Below are positions 8,761 through 15,712 of a stretch of 64,000 bases of DNA, one piece after another. Made by a program: the position numbers and the translations under genes. Positions within the stretch are counted from its first letter, which is position 1; every line of letters begins with the position of its first letter. The stretch is from Alphaproteobacteria bacterium (lineage in GTDB: Bacteria; Pseudomonadota; Alphaproteobacteria; JAUHZC01), in contig CP060236.1 in the NCBI GenBank assembly GCA_023898725.1, positions 748,501 to 812,500 of the forward strand, given 5' to 3'. The notes beneath the pieces were generated by a model. The model saw nothing but the letters and a program-made list of their open reading frames with translations. It had not been told where the DNA came from and ran no database searches.

Positions 8761-9797
8761 AGCCAATTCTCCTTCTTATTTTTGTCATGATTGCCTTGCT
8801 GTCGTATGTTCTTTTTCCAGACTCAGATGGATACATTCTCTTTGTCTATAAGGATTTTGAGGCACAGGCTTCAATTGCACTTGCAATGAGTATTGCACTT
8901 GGGGTTCTTGTGAGCCTGATCACTCTATCCTATGCTTTGGGTCGGTTGCGCCAATGGTTAAGGCGCATACGCTTGTTTCCCTCGTCAAGCAAAACACCCG
9001 AAATCATTTTTGTTGGGAATGAATGGAAGCATTTGCAAAGTTGTACACAAGAAACATTGATGCGGGGAATCAGCGGCGACTCAGCAGCGGCTTTAAGTCT
9101 TAAGGGTAAGCTTTTGTGGGATAATCATCAGTATGCACAAGGAAGAGAATGTCTCGAAAAGGCAATTCGTATGCAACCAAAACAAGCCTTGTTCTATATT
9201 CCCTTAATCGATCGACTGCTCGAGGTGAACGATACCCAGAGTGCATACATGTGGGCGCGTAAACTCGCGCGCGTGGGGAACATAAGTCCGGCCTATATCA
9301 ATCGTGTGACAACAGCTTTTTATTGGGCGATTGCACAGGAGTGCACCGACCTACGGGCGCAGCAAAATGCTTTAGAAAAAGCCCTCAAAACTGACCCAAA
9401 ACACATAGGAGTTGTGCAGAATTTAGTGCGATGTCTTAAGCGGCAAAAGAATGTGTGTGGGGTTAATAAAGTCCTTGAGAATAGCTGGAAAGTTATTCAA
9501 AACAAAGAGCTTTTACTATCATACATTGATGGCGCACAGGACTCATGGGAGATCCTTGATAGAGTTCAGAGGCTTGTGAGTTTTGCTCCGAACTCACCGT
9601 ATAGTTTGTATTTGAACTGTTGGGCGCTCTTGAATGTTGGAAGTGCAGGACCAGCAAAAGCCTTAATGCAGGGTGATTTGTTTGCACAGCTCTCTTCGCA
9701 ACAGCAGGCGCATCTTCATCTCGTGGCAAATATTGTTGATGGAGCAATTTCCCGTGACCAATTGCGCACAGAGTCTGTTTTAAGTTTGTGTCCCTAG
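8757..9797 (+). CDS. hemY: HemY-like membrane protein with tetratricopeptide repeats
   Basis: 346 residues. Two N-terminal membrane segments (about 5-20 and 39-62) flank the HemY_N-type segment YILFVYKDFEAQASIALAMS; the rest is helical and TPR-like (for example ALSLKGKLLWDNHQYAQGRECLEKAI and NALEKALKTDPKH). HemY of this type is an inner-membrane protein of the hem cluster with an unclear, probably scaffolding, role; it is not the Bacillus protoporphyrinogen oxidase of the same name. ATG 8757 overlaps the previous stop as ATGA. Its last four bases overlap the end of the convergent terC gene. Confidence 0.75.
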   Translation: MKPILLLIFVMIALLSYVLFPDSDGYILFVYKDFEAQASIALAMSIALGVLVSLITLSYALGRLRQWLRRIRLFPSSSKTPEIIFVGNEWKHLQSCTQETLMRGISGDSAAALSLKGKLLWDNHQYAQGRECLEKAIRMQPKQALFYIPLIDRLLEVNDTQSAYMWARKLARVGNISPAYINRVTTAFYWAIAQECTDLRAQQNALEKALKTDPKHIGVVQNLVRCLKRQKNVCGVNKVLENSWKVIQNKELLLSYIDGAQDSWEILDRVQRLVSFAPNSPYSLYLNCWALLNVGSAGPAKALMQGDLFAQLSSQQQAHLHLVANIVDGAISRDQLRTESVLSLCP

Positions 9798-10693
9798 CGT
9801 CTCCAGGACCGATGAGCTTCGATTGCGATACACCCAATAATAACGCCCATGATAAGACTCATTGATAGGTATGCCGGGATTTGTATGACAGGTGATAGGA
9901 GCATCTTTGTGCCTGCTATTCCTAGCAGTAAACTGACGCCCATGTGCACAGATGAGAATTTTTGGCTAATATCTGCAATAACAAAATACAAAGAACGAAG
10001 ACCTAATATTGAAAAAACGTTACATAAATAAATAAGTTCAATCTCGCGTGTAAAAGCCATAACTGCAGGTACAGAATCAAATGCAAAGATGACATCTGAG
10101 AGTTCAATGTATATAAGAGAGAGTCCTGTAACCGTAAGGTAGCGCTTTCCTTTGTCTAAAGTCATAAACTGAGGCCCCAAGACTGTAGGGTGAATCCGCA
10201 ACCATCGTTTGAGAAAATTGAGTGTTTCAGTGGTTTCGTGTGATTCCGTGTTTCGCCAGAATTTGATTGCCATGATAAAAAGAAAAATTCCCATTAGTGG
10301 AATCATCCACGTAAATTTTTTGATTAAGGCAATGCCCGCTACGATGAAAAATGCCCGGAAAATAAGTGCTCCTAAAATTCCAAGAAACAGAACGCGGTGC
10401 TGAAATTCAGGGGGGATGGCGAGTTTGTGAAACACAAGATAAAAAAGGAATATATTGTCGATACTCAGGCTTTTTTCAATAAGATAACCGTTGATGAAAA
10501 TTTGAGCCGTTTCGGGGGTGTGCGTAAAAATCAGTGCCACACCAAAGATAAAAGCAGCCAATACCCATAGACTGCTAAGGAGAAGGGGCATTTGTTTTGT
10601 TTTTGTGTGTCGTGTGAGCCAAAGGTCGCCCCCAATCGCCCCGAACAAACACAGGTGAAACACAATCCAGAATGTGCTTGAAAATAAATGCAT
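9794..10693 (-). CDS. TerC/Alx-family integral membrane protein
   Basis: 299 residues and about nine membrane segments. Both TerC signatures are present: EKSLSIDNIFLFYLVF near residue 75 and ELSDVIFAFDSVPAV near residue 200, each carrying the conserved aspartates in membrane helices. Family members (Alx, MeeF/MeeY in other bacteria) export manganese or help load metalloenzymes at the membrane. The start has a strong AGGAGG site (minus strand, 10703-10698). I looked for a yybP-ykoY manganese riboswitch in front of it and did not see the conserved motifs; the leader from the predicted promoter is too short (about 15 bases) to hold one. Confidence 0.92.
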   Translation of the reverse strand: MHLFSSTFWIVFHLCLFGAIGGDLWLTRHTKTKQMPLLLSSLWVLAAFIFGVALIFTHTPETAQIFINGYLIEKSLSIDNIFLFYLVFHKLAIPPEFQHRVLFLGILGALIFRAFFIVAGIALIKKFTWMIPLMGIFLFIMAIKFWRNTESHETTETLNFLKRWLRIHPTVLGPQFMTLDKGKRYLTVTGLSLIYIELSDVIFAFDSVPAVMAFTREIELIYLCNVFSILGLRSLYFVIADISQKFSSVHMGVSLLLGIAGTKMLLSPVIQIPAYLSMSLIMGVIIGCIAIEAHRSWRR

Positions 10694-10713
10694 GATTGCC
10701 TCCTATCAACAGT

Positions 10714-10743
10714 ATCATAGGCATACTGGGTTAATTTTGTCAG
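10714..10743 (-). promoter_or_regulatory. Sigma-70-type promoter for terC
   Basis: Minus strand -35 CTGACA (10743-10738), 18-base spacer, -10 TATGAT (10719-10714); each hexamer is one base from consensus. The start point would be near 10707, 14 bases before the terC ATG. Confidence 0.6.
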
Positions 10744-10808
10744 GTTATAACTCTGCAGAACAGATTTATTTTTTTCTCAGAAAAGAGCAAATGATTGCTT
10801 GGAAAACG

Positions 10809-10838
10809 TTGACTTTTTTTATGGATAAAAACTATATT
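10809..10838 (+). promoter_or_regulatory. Sigma-70-type promoter for hsp20
   Basis: -35 TTGACT (10809-10814), 18-base spacer, -10 TATATT (10833-10838). This predicts a leader of about 140 bases carrying the ROSE-like hairpin. A weaker heat-shock-type pair, CTTTTA (10855-10860) and CTCCAT (10876-10881), lies downstream and could be a second sigma-32 promoter. Confidence 0.5.
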
Positions 10839-10954
10839 GATAGAAGGGGAAATGCTTTTATTAGAAGTCCCAATTCTCCATCACGATACTGTAAAAGTGA
10901 TGATAAACAATACCTAGGGAATGGGGGCATCTGACAAGGTTTCTTCGTTTAGTG

Positions 10955-10980
10955 TTCTATTGCTTAATGAAAGGATAGAG
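10955..10980 (+). promoter_or_regulatory. ROSE-type RNA thermometer hairpin in the hsp20 leader
   Basis: The last hairpin before the start codon pairs 10955-10965 (TTCTATTGCTT) with 10971-10980 (AAGGATAGAG) around a 5-base loop. It forms ten base pairs, two or three of them G-U, with G10962 bulged. The 5' arm holds UUGCU (10960-10964), the conserved U(U/C)GCU of ROSE elements, lying opposite the AAGGA ribosome-binding site (10971-10975). In ROSE elements this imperfect helix hides the Shine-Dalgarno at normal temperature and opens on heating. The downstream gene is a small heat-shock protein, the classic ROSE target in alphaproteobacteria. Confidence 0.75.
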
Positions 10981-10983
10981 AAA

Positions 10984-11457
10984 ATGACACGCACACACTA
11001 CAAACCCTTGTTTCGTTCAACGATTGGCTTCGATAGTCTCTTTGATTTTCTAGAGGGAGCTATGACCAATGAAACAGCTACGCCTAGCTCGTATCCGCCC
11101 TACAATATTGAAAAATTTGATGATGATCGCTATATCATAACTATGGCGGTTTCTGGGTTCATCAAAAGCGAACTAGAGGTTGTTGTCCAGGAGAGCCGTC
11201 TTATGATCTCAGGATCTCCCCGCAAAACCCAGGAAGAAGGTGTCTACCTTCATAAAGGCATTGCGTCACGGGCTTTTCAGCAAACCTTTAATCTTGCGGA
11301 TTTTATGGAAATTGACCATGTTGCCCTTGATAATGGTCTTTTGCGGATTTTCTTATCAAAGCATGTTCCTGAATCAAAGAAACCAAAGAAACTTGAAATC
11401 TCTGAGGACACTCTGTCTGGAAAACGTACGGAAAAACGCCTTTTGAGTAGCGAGTAG
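10984..11457 (+). CDS. Small heat-shock protein, Hsp20/IbpA family
   Basis: 157 residues. The alpha-crystallin domain spans about residues 37-130: PPYNIEKFDDDRYIITMAVSGF at its start, LMISGSPRKTQEE, YLHKGIASRAFQQTFNLAD and LDNGLLRIFL near its end, the normal IbpA-like order. The C-terminal tail is lysine-rich and lacks a clear I-x-I. These proteins hold unfolding proteins for refolding by DnaK and ClpB. ATG 10984 follows AAGGA at ideal spacing; the frame opens 63 bases earlier, but that segment is the thermometer leader. Induction by heat is inferred from the leader hairpin. Confidence 0.93.
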   Translation: MTRTHYKPLFRSTIGFDSLFDFLEGAMTNETATPSSYPPYNIEKFDDDRYIITMAVSGFIKSELEVVVQESRLMISGSPRKTQEEGVYLHKGIASRAFQQTFNLADFMEIDHVALDNGLLRIFLSKHVPESKKPKKLEISEDTLSGKRTEKRLLSSE

Positions 11458-11577
11458 ACTTGGTGTGTTGGTAACCGCAAGGATTTGGACATGGTGATGT
11501 TTGTGGTGAACGTGCCCTGATTATGATGTGGCGCCGGCATATAATTGCAAAATTTCTGGTTTTTATGGGTAAATTGC

Positions 11578-11604
11578 TTGACATTCGGCTGAGAGAATTA
11601 TACT
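11578..11604 (+). promoter_or_regulatory. Promoter of the rplU-rpmA operon
   Basis: TTGACA (11578-11583) is a perfect -35; TATACT (11599-11604) is a good -10 after a short, 15-base spacer. The sequence TTATACTCA occurs at 11598-11606 and again at 11618-11626, exactly 20 bases later. The second copy may be an alternative -10 or part of an operator. Confidence 0.5.
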
Positions 11605-11675
11605 CAAGTTACAAAGTTATACTCATTCGCATATGTCGCAAGTTGTGACTGTGCATTTTTTGTTCAGAGGTTCCA

Positions 11676-12221
11676 ATGTTTGCTGTAATTAAGACGGGTG
11701 GAAAACAATATCGCGTAACTCCTGGTGATGTTTTTACCGTAGAGCGTCTCCCTGGGGTTAATGGTGATGCTATTGAGTTTAGTGATATTTTGGTTATTTC
11801 CGATGGTCAAAAAACACACATTGGTACGCCATGTGTGAGTGGTGCATCCGTGAAGGCACGGATTATCAACCAAGAGCGCGGTGAAAAAATTATTGTTTTC
11901 AAGAAAAAGCGTCGTCATAACTATCGGCGTAAGCAAGGGCATCGTCAAAACTTGACTGCTTTGCAAATTCTGGAGATTTCTGCCACAGGTATCTCCGGAA
12001 AAGCGGAGAAACTTGTTGCTCCTAAGCCTGTGTCACCTGTGTCATCAGAAGCGCCTGCTACAAGACAGTCGTCTCCGGTTGTAGCTACCGCTCAAATGGC
12101 CCCTAAGAAAACGGTGAAAAAGGCTGACAAACCTCTGGCAGATCAGCCAGCTGTAAAGTCGGGAACAAAACCTAAGGCAAAAGCAGCGACAAAAGCAGCT
12201 GCACCAAAAACAACAAAGTAA
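11676..12221 (+). CDS. rplU: 50S ribosomal protein L21 with a long basic tail
   Basis: 181 residues. The first 105 or so are a standard L21 (MFAVIKTGGKQYRVTPGD at the start; FKKKRRHNYRRKQGHRQ with the rRNA-binding basic patch). From about residue 112 a tail of alanine, lysine, proline and threonine follows, about 70 residues, resembling the AK-rich tails of histone-like proteins. L21 binds 23S rRNA early in 50S assembly. Start ATG 11676 has AGAGG seven bases upstream. rpmA follows after 18 bases, the usual pair. Confidence 0.97.
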   Translation: MFAVIKTGGKQYRVTPGDVFTVERLPGVNGDAIEFSDILVISDGQKTHIGTPCVSGASVKARIINQERGEKIIVFKKKRRHNYRRKQGHRQNLTALQILEISATGISGKAEKLVAPKPVSPVSSEAPATRQSSPVVATAQMAPKKTVKKADKPLADQPAVKSGTKPKAKAATKAAAPKTTK

Positions 12222-12239
12222 TCAGTGAGGGCATAAGTC

Positions 12240-12494
12240 ATGGCACAAAAAAAAGCTGGTGGTAGTTCGCGGAATGGACGCGATTCCGCAGGTCGTCGGT
12301 TAGGCGTTAAAAAATTTGGTGGTGAGCAAGTGGTTGCGGGTAATATTCTTGTTCGTCAGCGGGGCACAAAGGTGCATCCTGGTGCGAATGTTGGGATGGG
12401 AAAAGACCATACAATTTTTGCGAAAATTGCAGGCTTTGTTCGCTTTAAAGTTGGCTACAACAAACGTAAAGAAATTTTCATTACCGAGGCATAA
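12240..12494 (+). CDS. rpmA: 50S ribosomal protein L27
   Basis: 84 residues, full length. It begins [20 protein letters not shown], the conserved N-terminus that reaches the peptidyl transferase centre, and continues [12 protein letters not shown] and [14 protein letters not shown]. It has no Firmicutes-type N-terminal cleavage extension. GAGG lies upstream at good spacing. Second and last gene of the rplU operon, closed by a strong terminator. Confidence 0.98.
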   Translation: MAQKKAGGSSRNGRDSAGRRLGVKKFGGEQVVAGNILVRQRGTKVHPGANVGMGKDHTIFAKIAGFVRFKVGYNKRKEIFITEA

Positions 12495-12528
12495 GTCTCG
12501 TCGTGGTAGGTTACGTTCTGAACTATAG

Positions 12529-12562
12529 AGTGGGCAATTCCTGTGGTTGCCCACTTTCTTTT
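12529..12562 (+). terminator. Rho-independent terminator of rplU-rpmA
   Basis: Nine-pair stem AGTGGGCAA (12529-12537) with TTGCCCACT (12547-12555), 9-base loop, followed by TTCTTTT. It separates the ribosomal genes from obgE, which in many genomes is cotranscribed with them. Confidence 0.85.
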
Positions 12563-12632
12563 GGTTCTCCTGTGACAAAAAAAATCATTGGCGTTAGAAC
12601 TATAACGAGAGTAATCAAGTGAGTGCAAGCGC

Positions 12633-13652
12633 ATGAAATTTTTAGATGAAGCCAAGATATATTTGCGAAGTGGTGCTGGTGGTGATGGGTGCACCAGCTT
12701 TCGTCGTGAAAAATTTATTGAATTTGGGGGACCTGACGGCGGCGATGGTGGGCGTGGAGGCCACGTAATGTTTGTTGTTGATTCAGGCCTGAATACACTT
12801 ATCGATTTTCGCTATCAGCAGCATTTCAAGGCGCCGATTGGCACACACGGAATGGGTAGTAACCGCACAGGGGCCCGGGGTGAGGATCTGATTATCAAAG
12901 TCCCCCGTGGCACGCAAATTTTTCATGATGATAAAGAAACAATGATTGTGGATATGTGTGAGGAGGGTCAATGCTATACGATTCTCAAAGGTGGGAATGG
13001 TGGTTTTGGTAACGCTCGCTTCAAAACGTCCGTCAATCGGGCACCTCAGCGGGCAAATCCTGGGCAACCGTTTGAGGAGCTATGGGTATGGTTGCGCTTG
13101 AAATTGTTGGCTGATGCGGGTTTAGTCGGCTTTCCAAATTCTGGTAAGTCCACATTTTTGAGTCAGGTTTCCCGTGCAAAGCCTAAAATTGCTAATTATC
13201 CTTTTACCACGCTGCACCCAAACCTGGGCATTGTAAGTGTTCATGATGATTCTTTTGTTTTGGCCGATATTCCTGGTTTGATTGAAGGCGCGCATGAAGG
13301 AAAAGGTTTGGGCACACGTTTTCTTGGACATATTGAGCGTTGCAACGTTTTGTTGCACCTTGTTGATGCTCTTGAGGAAGATGTGATCGGACGGTATGAC
13401 GCCATTCAGTATGAGCTTCATGCCTATGCACCGGATCTTTTGAAAAAACCCATCCTTGTAGCGCTCAATAAGTGTGAATCTCTTGATTCACAGCTGTTAC
13501 ATGAAAAACGTGTGGCGCTTGAGGCGCATACAGGCGCTGATGTCTTTGTAATATCGGCAGCAACTGGTCAGGGTGTTGATGCGGTAGTAAATGCGCTGTT
13601 GCATCACGTTCAGGCTGGGCGATCCCTAACAACCCCGACAGTTGATACATAA
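12633..13652 (+). CDS. obgE: Obg/CgtA ribosome-assembly GTPase
   Basis: 339 residues. The glycine-rich Obg fold comes first ([20 protein letters not shown], then many GG repeats), then the G domain from about residue 160 with the P-loop GFPNSGKST, switch region [21 protein letters not shown] and NKCE. Obg binds the 50S subunit and links ribosome assembly, ppGpp and the cell cycle. The protein ends soon after the G domain, without the C-terminal OCT extension of Gram-positive enzymes. Start ATG 12633 has only a weak ribosome site. Confidence 0.97.
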   Translation: MKFLDEAKIYLRSGAGGDGCTSFRREKFIEFGGPDGGDGGRGGHVMFVVDSGLNTLIDFRYQQHFKAPIGTHGMGSNRTGARGEDLIIKVPRGTQIFHDDKETMIVDMCEEGQCYTILKGGNGGFGNARFKTSVNRAPQRANPGQPFEELWVWLRLKLLADAGLVGFPNSGKSTFLSQVSRAKPKIANYPFTTLHPNLGIVSVHDDSFVLADIPGLIEGAHEGKGLGTRFLGHIERCNVLLHLVDALEEDVIGRYDAIQYELHAYAPDLLKKPILVALNKCESLDSQLLHEKRVALEAHTGADVFVISAATGQGVDAVVNALLHHVQAGRSLTTPTVDT

Positions 13653-13687
13653 TTGGTAGAAAACACTCCAACAAAAAAGGCTACAGT

Positions 13688-14089
13688 ATGCATGACTTAC
13701 CAACACTTCCAAAGACTATAACATCCGAATCACTGGTTACATTAATTGTGGACATTCTGGATAGTGCTAAGGGGCAAGAAATTGTTACCATTCCTCTGAA
13801 AGGAAAAACATCTTTGGCAGATATGTTAATTGTTGTGACAGGAACATCAGATCGTCACTTGGGATCCATGGCAAATCGTGTACTAGAGGGATTGCGTGAA
13901 CAGGGAATTAAGGGAATCCACGTAGAGGGTGAAGGTAGCCCCAATTGGCTGTTAATAGACACGAATGATGTGATTGTGCATTTGTTCCGGGCAGAATCTC
14001 GCAAAGTGTATGATATTGAGGGCATGTGGTCAGGAGAGTTCGAAGCAATGGCACGTCAAGCAAAAGAAGATAAGGATAAGAAAGACTGA
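13688..14089 (+). CDS. rsfS: Ribosomal silencing factor RsfS (DUF143)
   Basis: 133 residues with the RsfS core LADMLIVVTGTSDRHLGSMA, then HVEGEGSPNWLLIDTNDVIVHLF and YDIEGMW. RsfS binds L14 on the free 50S subunit and blocks joining with 30S when nutrients are short. AAGG precedes ATG 13688. Many alphaproteobacteria have proB, proA and nadD between obgE and rsfS, and rlmH after it; here only 35 bases separate the two genes and nothing follows. Confidence 0.95.
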   Translation: MHDLPTLPKTITSESLVTLIVDILDSAKGQEIVTIPLKGKTSLADMLIVVTGTSDRHLGSMANRVLEGLREQGIKGIHVEGEGSPNWLLIDTNDVIVHLFRAESRKVYDIEGMWSGEFEAMARQAKEDKDKKD

Positions 14090-14242
14090 AGGGTTGTCTA
14101 TGCTACATGCTTTTTGAGGCCTGAGTGCCATTCCTATAGGAAATCCAAGGTGCGTTAATGCCGCAACTGTTTCTCTCGGAAAGAGGTGGGAGTGGCAATA
14201 CTATACCTGTTCTAAATGGAAGCCCTGCGTTGACACTGATCT

Positions 14243-15007
14243 TTATTGCTGTTGAAGTTTTTCCTTAATCTCGCGCACGTCACGGAGAAGCTCAGCCATT
14301 TTATCATTCGATGATCCTTTTTGCTTTTCACGAAGCTCAGAAACAGCATCCAAGAGAAGCGAGATGATAAGGTTCATAACGGTTAAAGCGGTTGTCAGCA
14401 AAAGTGCCACAAAGTATACCCATGACCATGGGTGTGTCTCCATAACGGCGCGCGCGATATCTGGCCAATTTTCAATGGTTGCTACTTGAAAAACGGAAAA
14501 TAGGGCTGTTCCTAAATCCCCAAAAAGAGAAGGGTGATCACCGCCAAAAAGGGCAACTCCCATTACGGCATAGGTATAGAAAAAGACTAAAAGCAACCCG
14601 ATGATTCCCATAATCCCTGGCAAGCTTAGCATAAAAGAATCAATAATAATCTGAAAGCGAGGAATAAAATGCAGTAAGCGCATAACGCGCAAAATACGCA
14701 AGGATCGCAACACAGATAATTGACGCACAGAGCTTAAGAGTGGGATGGCAACAACCAAAAAGTCAAAAACATTCCAGCCACTTTTGAAAAACTTGCTCCG
14801 CAACAAGAAAACTTTCAGGGCAACTTCTGTAGCAAAAACAAGAACAAACAGGTGGTCCATAAAATCGAGGAGCATACCATAGTTTTCCTGGAGGTACATA
14901 TTTGTACCCAGCCCTAATACCAGCGCGTTTGCACAAATCAAGCCAATAATAATGCGTTCAATCAGGGGGGAAAACAGAAAATCGCGCAGTTTTTGCATAA
15001 TAGACAT
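14243..15007 (-). CDS. Bacterial voltage-gated sodium channel (NaChBac/NavAb family)
   Basis: 254 residues, one six-helix channel subunit. Seen: S1-S3 (about residues 17-92), S4 voltage sensor with arginines every third residue at 101, 104, 107 and 110, S5, a pore loop whose selectivity segment is FQVATIENW (173-181; family pattern FQ..T.ESW, with the key Glu at 179), S6 with the LTVMNLIISLLLDAV pattern, and a C-terminal coiled coil (about 222-252) that would assemble the tetramer. Such channels carry sodium inward on depolarisation, for motility or pH control in marine and alkaliphilic bacteria. ATG 15007 is preferred; 14998 is also possible. It stands alone between rsfS and tRNA-Gln. Confidence 0.88.
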   Translation of the reverse strand: MSIMQKLRDFLFSPLIERIIIGLICANALVLGLGTNMYLQENYGMLLDFMDHLFVLVFATEVALKVFLLRSKFFKSGWNVFDFLVVAIPLLSSVRQLSVLRSLRILRVMRLLHFIPRFQIIIDSFMLSLPGIMGIIGLLLVFFYTYAVMGVALFGGDHPSLFGDLGTALFSVFQVATIENWPDIARAVMETHPWSWVYFVALLLTTALTVMNLIISLLLDAVSELREKQKGSSNDKMAELLRDVREIKEKLQQQ

Positions 15008-15383
15008 CTCAAAAATAACTCCCCCAAATCTAACAGATATTTTCCCATGCCACAATCAAATTTCCTCATCAAAATCCCTGTATCAATGATGACTCTCTTG
15101 TGAGAATCGTCGCAAGATTACATGTATTAGGAGGATACCCTTTCTATCAGTTCTTGGCTATGATAGCCATGTTTTCTGGTGTGTTAGCAACGAGCGTGTG
15201 GGGAAAAGGGCGGTTACCCGAAAATCGTTTTGGCGCATCCTTTTGCGAGACTCCGCACGGGACTTCCCATAGGGGTGTACCCTAACCTTGGGGATTCACG
15301 ATGCAAATATCAAGCCTTTGCGAGATCTCCAAGGGGGTGATGGAATGTTACGTGGGGGGTAAAATGCTTTGCGTGCTATAAAA
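15008..15383. other. Intergenic stretch with no supported feature
   Basis: About 376 bases between the channel start and tRNA-Gln. A 61-codon frame at 15100-15285 has no good start signal and no recognisable product. No hairpin with a T-run stands out. Confidence 0.4.
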
Positions 15384-15457
15384 TGGCTGGGGTGGAAGGA
15401 TTCGAACCCTCGGTCACGGGACCAAAACCCGTTGCCTTACCGCTTGGCCACACCCCA
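15384..15457 (-). tRNA. tRNA-Gln (anticodon TTG)
   Basis: 74 nt on the minus strand. Acceptor stem TGGGGTG/CACCCCA, anticodon arm CGGG-TTTTGGT-CCCG giving anticodon TTG, T-arm GAGGGTTCGAATCCTTC, and an encoded CCA at the 3' end. Confidence 0.95.
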
Positions 15458-15470
15458 TGAATTTACAGGC

Positions 15471-15499
15471 AAGATACACATCTCTGAAAAAGCTTGCAA
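15471..15499 (-). promoter_or_regulatory. Promoter of tRNA-Gln
   Basis: Minus strand -35 TTGCAA (15499-15494), 17-base spacer, -10 TATCTT (15476-15471). The tRNA begins 13 bases after the -10. Confidence 0.55.
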
Positions 15500-15563
15500 T
15501 AGATAATACTATGGCTCTTCAAAAAATGTTTACAAATTTTCCAAACACACCCAATGGAGACAC

Positions 15564-15592
15564 TTGATTTTTGTTCAGTGTTGCCGTATTCA
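15564..15592 (+). promoter_or_regulatory. Promoter of tRNA-Gly and probably the thiamine transporter
   Basis: -35 TTGATT (15564-15569), 17-base spacer, -10 TATTCA (15587-15592); the tRNA starts 10 bases later. No terminator is seen between the tRNA and the transporter gene 37 bases on, so both may share this promoter. Confidence 0.5.
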
Positions 15593-15602
15593 ACACACAT
15601 GC

Positions 15603-15676
15603 GCGGATGTAGCTCAGTGGCAGAGCAGTAGCTTCCCAAGCTTCAGACGGGGGTTCGATTCCCCTCATCCGCTCCA
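15603..15676 (+). tRNA. tRNA-Gly (anticodon CCC)
   Basis: 74 nt. Acceptor GCGGATG pairs with CATCCGC, D-arm AGCTCAGTGGCAGAGC, anticodon loop TTCCCAA giving CCC, T-arm GGGGGTTCGATTCCCCT, encoded CCA. The second pair of the anticodon stem is a T-T mismatch. Confidence 0.93.
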
Positions 15677-15712
15677 GATTTTGGGGTTCTCAGAGTATAT
15701 TTTCAAGGTAAA

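Noticed and set aside
10694..10760. Manganese (yybP-ykoY) riboswitch before terC
   Set aside because: The predicted leader is too short and conserved loop motifs are not visible.
10918..10932. Sigma-32-like CCCCAT on the minus strand
   Set aside because: No CTTGAA at correct spacing, and terC on that strand already has a good promoter.
10921..10983. Longer hsp20 with 21 extra codons
   Set aside because: The segment forms the thermometer hairpin and ATG 10984 has the ribosome site.
12300..12578. Frame antisense to rpmA and its terminator
   Set aside because: Runs through the terminator hairpin and has no ribosome site or known family.
15100..15285. 61-codon frame between the channel gene and tRNA-Gln
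   Set aside because: No ribosome site, non-ATG opening and no recognisable product.
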